Part shown: piece after piece, positions 6,015 to 9,580 of the stretch
Layout: the number at the start of each line of letters is the position of its first letter
How positions within the stretch are numbered: the stretch's first letter is position 1
Assembly (NCBI GenBank): GCA_020025455.1
Contig: JAHHSC010000049.1
Location: 1-9,580 of the forward strand
DNA length: 9,580 nt
Direction of reading: 5' to 3'
Source of the DNA: Lawsonibacter sp.
GTDB lineage: Bacteria; Bacillota; Clostridia; Oscillospirales; Oscillospiraceae
Position numbers and translations under genes: made by a program
Notes under the pieces: model-generated
Seen by the model: the letters and a program-made list of their open reading frames with translations, nothing else
What the model was told of the DNA's origin: nothing
Database searches by the model: none

Positions 6015-6050
6015 TTGAAAAAAAAGCGGCCTTTTGATATAATGTAACAT
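6015..6050 (+). promoter_or_regulatory. smc: Sigma-A promoter of smc
   Basis: A -35 box TTGAAA (6015-6020) and a perfect -10 box TATAAT (6038-6043) are separated by 17 bp. Transcription should begin near 6050, giving a 5' leader of about 73 nt. The -35 boxes of this and the divergent exoA promoter are about 40 bp apart. Confidence 0.87.
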
Positions 6051-6058
6051 CCAATAAT

Positions 6059-6121
6059 ATGACGGTTTTTGCGAGTAACCGGGACGGGCCGCGGGCCCTT
6101 CCGGGAAACGTGGGGTGTTAG
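6059..6121 (+). other. Possible 20-codon leader reading frame in the smc 5' UTR
   Basis: An ATG at 6059 opens a 20-codon frame (begins MTVFASNRDG) that stops with TAG at 6119-6121, one base before the smc TTG. The predicted transcript would place this ATG only about 9 nt from its 5' end, and I see no ribosome site for it. A GC-rich hairpin (GGGCC 6086-6090 with GGCCC 6094-6098, flanked by CCGG at 6079-6082 and 6101-6104) lies inside it. The proposed smc ribosome site GGGGTG (6112-6117) also lies within this frame. It could be a translated leader or chance. Confidence 0.25.
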
Positions 6122-6122
6122 T

Positions 6123-9100
6123 TTGTACTTAAAAGCATTGGAGATCCAGGGGTTCAAGTCCTTCCCGGACAAGACCGTTCTTACCTTCGGCGAGGATATC
6201 ACCGCCATCGTGGGGCCCAACGGATCTGGAAAATCCAATCTCTCCGACGCCATCCGCTGGGTCATGGGCGAACAGTCCACGCGTGCCCTCCGGGGCGGCA
6301 AGATGGAGGACGTGATTTTCGGCGGAACTGCCAAGCGCAGGCAGACGGGCTACGCCGAGGTCTCTCTGGTGCTGGACAACACGACCCACATCTTCGACAT
6401 GGAGGAGTCCGAGGTCATGGTGACCCGGCGGTATTACCGCTCCGGAGAGAGCGAATACTACATCAACCGCCGGTCTGTCCGCCTGCGTGACGTGAACGAG
6501 CTGTTTATGGACACCGGCATGGGCCGGGAGGGCTACTCCATCATCGGCCAGGGCAAAATCGACGAGATCCTGTCCGTCAAGTCTGCCGACCGCCGTGAGG
6601 TCTTTGAAGAGGCGGCGGGCATCTCCCGCTACCGCCACCGCAAAGAGGATGCCGAGCACAAGCTGGAGCGCACCGAGGAGAACCTGCTCCGCATCAACGA
6701 TAAAATTGCCGAGCTGGAGCTTCAGGTGGAGCCTCTGCGTGTTCAGAGCGAGAAGGCCCAGAAGTTTCTCACCTACCAGCGGGAGCAGAGAGGGCTTGAG
6801 ATCGCCGTCTGGCTGGATACGCTGGAGCGGCTGCGCGCCAACCACATCCGCCTGGAGACCGACTACCAGGAGGCATCCCGCCAGAAGGACCAGGCCAAGG
6901 CGGCCCAGGAGAAAGCCTTTGCCGCAGCTGAGTCCTTTTCCGCTGAAATGCGTGAGAAGGATGTGGAGGCTGACCGGCTCCGCTTTGAGAACCAGGGCCG
7001 TCAGGCCAAGGCCAATGAACTGGAGTCCTCCATTGCGGTTTTAAAGAACAACATCCAGCACAACACGCAGTCGGCCCAGCGTATTCAGGCCGACCTACAG
7101 CAGCAGGAGGGCCGTGAGGACTCCCTGACCGCCCAGATCGACCAGCGCCGGGCCAGACTGGACGAGATCGAAGCGAATCTGGCCAAGGGCCGGGAGACCC
7201 TGAACCAGCGCAGCGCCCAGGCCGCAGAGGCGGCCGGAAGGGCGGGTACGCTGGCCCGTGAGCTGGAAGAACTGCGTGACCGGGAGGCCCTTCGTGCCGC
7301 CGATGCCGCCGATGCCAAGGCCCTGCTCTCTGCGCTGGCCGCCGCCGCCCAGGAGGTGCTGGACCGGGACGGCAGCGTCCGCCGGGAAGCCAGCGACCTG
7401 GAACTCCAGCTGGAGGAGGCCGAAGCTCAGGTCAAAAAGGCGAAGAAGCAGTATGAGGACAGCCTGGAGGAGCGGGACTCCTTAAATAATATCATCAGCG
7501 GCTACAACCTGCGGGCCGAATCCCGCCAGAAAAAGGCGGACGAGGCCAGAAATCGGCAGATGAAGCTCCAGATGGACCAGGGCGCCCTGCACGCCCGCAT
7601 CGATATGCTGGCTGAAATGGAGAAGCTCCATGAGGGCTACTCCAAGGCGGTCAAGCTGGTCATGGGCGAGGCACAGCGGGGCGGTCTCCGGGGCATCCAC
7701 GGCCCTGTGGCCGACCTTTTAAAGGTACCCGACCAGTACACCGTGGCCATCGAGACGGCTCTGGGCGGCGCCATGCAGAACATCGTGGTGGACCGGGAGG
7801 AGGACGGCAAGGCCGTCATCCAGCTTTTGAAGCGCCGGGACGCAGGCCGAGCCACCATCCTGCCCCTGAGCGCCATCCGACCCGGACAGCTCCGGGAGGC
7901 CCAGAGTCTGGCCGGTGAGCCGGGCTTTGTGGGGGTGGCGGACCGGCTGGTGTCCTTCCAGCCCCAGTATCAGAACATCGTTTCCAATCTTCTGGGCCGG
8001 GTGGCCATCCTGGAGAACCTGGATGCAGCCATCCCTGTGGCCCGGAAGTACGGCTATAAATTCCGCATCGTTACGTTGGACGGACAGGTGCTCAACCCCG
8101 GCGGTTCCATGACCGGCGGCTCGGCCAGCCGAAGTGCCGGCATCCTGAGCCGGGCCAACGAGCTGGAGCGGCTCCGCAAACAGGAACAGAGTGTCCGCCA
8201 GCAGATGACCGAGGCCGACCGGCTTCTGGCCGAAGCCCAGCGGGAGTGTACCGCCGCAGGCTACGAACTGGAGACGGCCCGGAGCCAGCTGCGTTCCTGG
8301 GAGGACGCGGTGCTGAAAAACGAGGCCGCTCTGTCCCACTGTAAGAGCGTGGCGCAGGAGCTGGACCGCCGCCGGGGGGACCTGGCGAGGGAGCTGGAGG
8401 AGCTGAACGGGCGCTCCACCCAGATCGAGCAGGACACAGCTGCCGCCCGTGCCCGCATCGAGGAGCTGGAGGGCCAGGCCGCTGCGCTGAAGGCGGAGGC
8501 CGCGGGCAAGTCCAAGGGGCAGACCGACTTGCAGCAGCGCTCCGCCGAGATCGCCAGCCAGGTGGCCCAGATCACGGCCGAGCAGGCCGCGCTGGAGGCA
8601 GAGCGGGACGCCACCCGTTCCGGTCTCAGCGAGCTGGAGGAACTGAAAACCAGCATCGCAGGTGACCGCAGCCAGAGCCAGGCCCTGATGGCGGACTACG
8701 AGAACAAAAACAAGGGGTTTGCGGCTGAAATCGGCCAGAAAGAGGAACTTCTGGAGTCGATCCGGCTGAAAAGCAGGCAGCTGGAGGAAGATCTGTCCCG
8801 CCTGAACCGGGAGAAGATCGCCCTGGAGGGCGAGCGCGTGAAGGCGTCCCGGGAGAGCCAGAGCCGCAGCGAGGAGCTGCTGCGCCTGGAGGGCGAGGTG
8901 TCCCGTTTGGAGCAGAAGAAGGTGTCCTCCTCAATGGAGGAGCAGCAGCTGTTGGATAAGCTGTGGGACACCTACGAGCTGAGCCACGAGGCGGCCCGCC
9001 AGCAGAAGGCGGAGATCGACTCGGTGCCCCGCGCCAGCCGCCGGATCGCCGAGCTGAAAAAGGCCATCGGCGCATTGGGCAGCGTGAACGTGGGCGCCAT

Positions 9101-9580
9101 TGAGGACTACCAGCGGGTCAACGAGCGCTATACCTACCTCACCGACCAGCGGGACGACGTGGAGAAGGCCAAACGCGAGCTGGAAGCGATCATCGCCAAG
9201 ATCACCGGGGAGATGAAAACCATCTTTGCCCGGGAGTTCCAGACCATCAACGAGGCATTCGGTCAGACCTTCCAGGAGCTGTTTGGCGGCGGGCAGGCCC
9301 GGCTGGAGCTGGAGGACCCCGACGATATTCTAAACTGCGGCATCGAGATCAAGGTCCAGCCCCCCGGCAAGGCCCTGAAAATCATCACGCTGCTGTCCGG
9401 CGGCGAGAAGGCCTTTGTGGCCATCGCCCTGTATTTTGCCATCTTGAAGGTCCGCCCCACCCCCTTCGTCGTCATGGACGAGATCGAGGCCGCCCTGGAC
9501 GATAACAACGTGGTAAAATTTGCCCGCTATATGCGGAGCATGGCGGAGAAAACCCAGTTCATCGTCATCACCCACCGCAG
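6123..9580 (+). CDS. smc: Chromosome segregation/condensation ATPase SMC (C-terminus cut by window end)
   Basis: SMC dimers work with ScpA and ScpB to extrude DNA loops and resolve newly replicated origins on the nucleoid. The window shows 1152 codons, and about 30-40 C-terminal residues are missing. The start is TTG 6123, because MYLKALEIQGFKSF is the usual SMC N-terminus; GGGGTG (6112-6117) is a modest ribosome site 5 nt upstream. Domains in order: N-terminal head with Walker A GPNGSGKS (31-38), GQG (142-144) and FEEAAGI (161-167); a long coiled coil; a hinge at about 520-667 ending in GGSMTGGS (660-667); a returning coil; and the C-terminal head with signature LLSGGEK (1090-1096) and Walker B ending VVMDE (D1119, E1120), followed by a D-loop region AALDD. 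No frameshift or missing catalytic motif is seen. It is transcribed from its own promoter, divergent from exoA, and is not directly preceded by rnc. Confidence 0.96.
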   Translation, partial: MYLKALEIQGFKSFPDKTVLTFGEDITAIVGPNGSGKSNLSDAIRWVMGEQSTRALRGGKMEDVIFGGTAKRRQTGYAEVSLVLDNTTHIFDMEESEVMVTRRYYRSGESEYYINRRSVRLRDVNELFMDTGMGREGYSIIGQGKIDEILSVKSADRREVFEEAAGISRYRHRKEDAEHKLERTEENLLRINDKIAELELQVEPLRVQSEKAQKFLTYQREQRGLEIAVWLDTLERLRANHIRLETDYQEASRQKDQAKAAQEKAFAAAESFSAEMREKDVEADRLRFENQGRQAKANELESSIAVLKNNIQHNTQSAQRIQADLQQQEGREDSLTAQIDQRRARLDEIEANLAKGRETLNQRSAQAAEAAGRAGTLARELEELRDREALRAADAADAKALLSALAAAAQEVLDRDGSVRREASDLELQLEEAEAQVKKAKKQYEDSLEERDSLNNIISGYNLRAESRQKKADEARNRQMKLQMDQGALHARIDMLAEMEKLHEGYSKAVKLVMGEAQRGGLRGIHGPVADLLKVPDQYTVAIETALGGAMQNIVVDREEDGKAVIQLLKRRDAGRATILPLSAIRPGQLREAQSLAGEPGFVGVADRLVSFQPQYQNIVSNLLGRVAILENLDAAIPVARKYGYKFRIVTLDGQVLNPGGSMTGGSASRSAGILSRANELERLRKQEQSVRQQMTEADRLLAEAQRECTAAGYELETARSQLRSWEDAVLKNEAALSHCKSVAQELDRRRGDLARELEELNGRSTQIEQDTAAARARIEELEGQAAALKAEAAGKSKGQTDLQQRSAEIASQVAQITAEQAALEAERDATRSGLSELEELKTSIAGDRSQSQALMADYENKNKGFAAEIGQKEELLESIRLKSRQLEEDLSRLNREKIALEGERVKASRESQSRSEELLRLEGEVSRLEQKKVSSSMEEQQLLDKLWDTYELSHEAARQQKAEIDSVPRASRRIAELKKAIGALGSVNVGAIEDYQRVNERYTYLTDQRDDVEKAKRELEAIIAKITGEMKTIFAREFQTINEAFGQTFQELFGGGQARLELEDPDDILNCGIEIKVQPPGKALKIITLLSGGEKAFVAIALYFAILKVRPTPFVVMDEIEAALDDNNVVKFARYMRSMAEKTQFIVITHR

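Noticed and set aside
6129..8339. Minus-strand frames antisense to smc (6129-6845 and 7719-8339)
   Set aside because: They mirror the SMC reading frame, lack ribosome sites and give no recognisable domains.
1..9580. CRISPR arrays, tRNA or rRNA genes, insertion sequences, phage or toxin-antitoxin genes
   Set aside because: I looked on both strands and saw no regularly spaced repeats, cloverleaf-like sequence, transposase or integrase motifs, or small paired genes.

Overview
The window looks like chromosomal core sequence from an obligately anaerobic, moderately GC-rich Firmicute, most likely a gut member of the Oscillospiraceae/Ruminococcaceae group. I infer this from a reverse rubrerythrin paired with a PerR regulator, an S-layer-homology (SLH) cell-wall protein, sigma-A type promoters with 17-bp spacers, strong AGGAGG ribosome sites and a clostridial-type SMC head sequence. 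I see no transposase, integrase, phage gene, CRISPR array, tRNA or rRNA.

Left end (1-689, + strand). The last 40 codons of an unrecognised, apparently highly expressed gene are followed after 26 nt by a small two-helix membrane protein with a PH-like cytoplasmic domain. Both end at a strong intrinsic terminator (648-689). A roughly 300-bp stretch without a convincing gene follows. It holds several short hairpins and a perfect 38-bp palindrome that probably terminates the convergent gene on the other side.

Middle (996-5956, - strand). Three transcription units follow one another leftwards, each with a clear promoter. (a) exoA, an ExoIII-family AP endonuclease, ends in a terminator that overlaps its stop codon. 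(b) perR and a reverse rubrerythrin form a translationally coupled (ATGA) operon, a peroxide sensor with its detoxifying enzyme. (c) A 950-residue secreted protein combines a phosphodiester glycosidase (NAGPA) domain, three SLH repeats, an Ig-like domain and a C-terminal SH3b domain. Units (a) and (b) together form an oxidative-stress neighbourhood: detoxification plus repair of oxidised DNA.

Right end (5957-9580, + strand). Divergent promoters serve exoA and smc. The smc leader is GC-rich and contains a 20-codon reading frame that stops one base before the smc TTG start. smc then runs off the window, lacking only about its last 30-40 codons.

I do not see a clearly undescribed system. The points most worth a second look are the domain architecture of the SLH/NAGPA protein, the structured island between 690 and 914, and the short leader reading frame ahead of smc.
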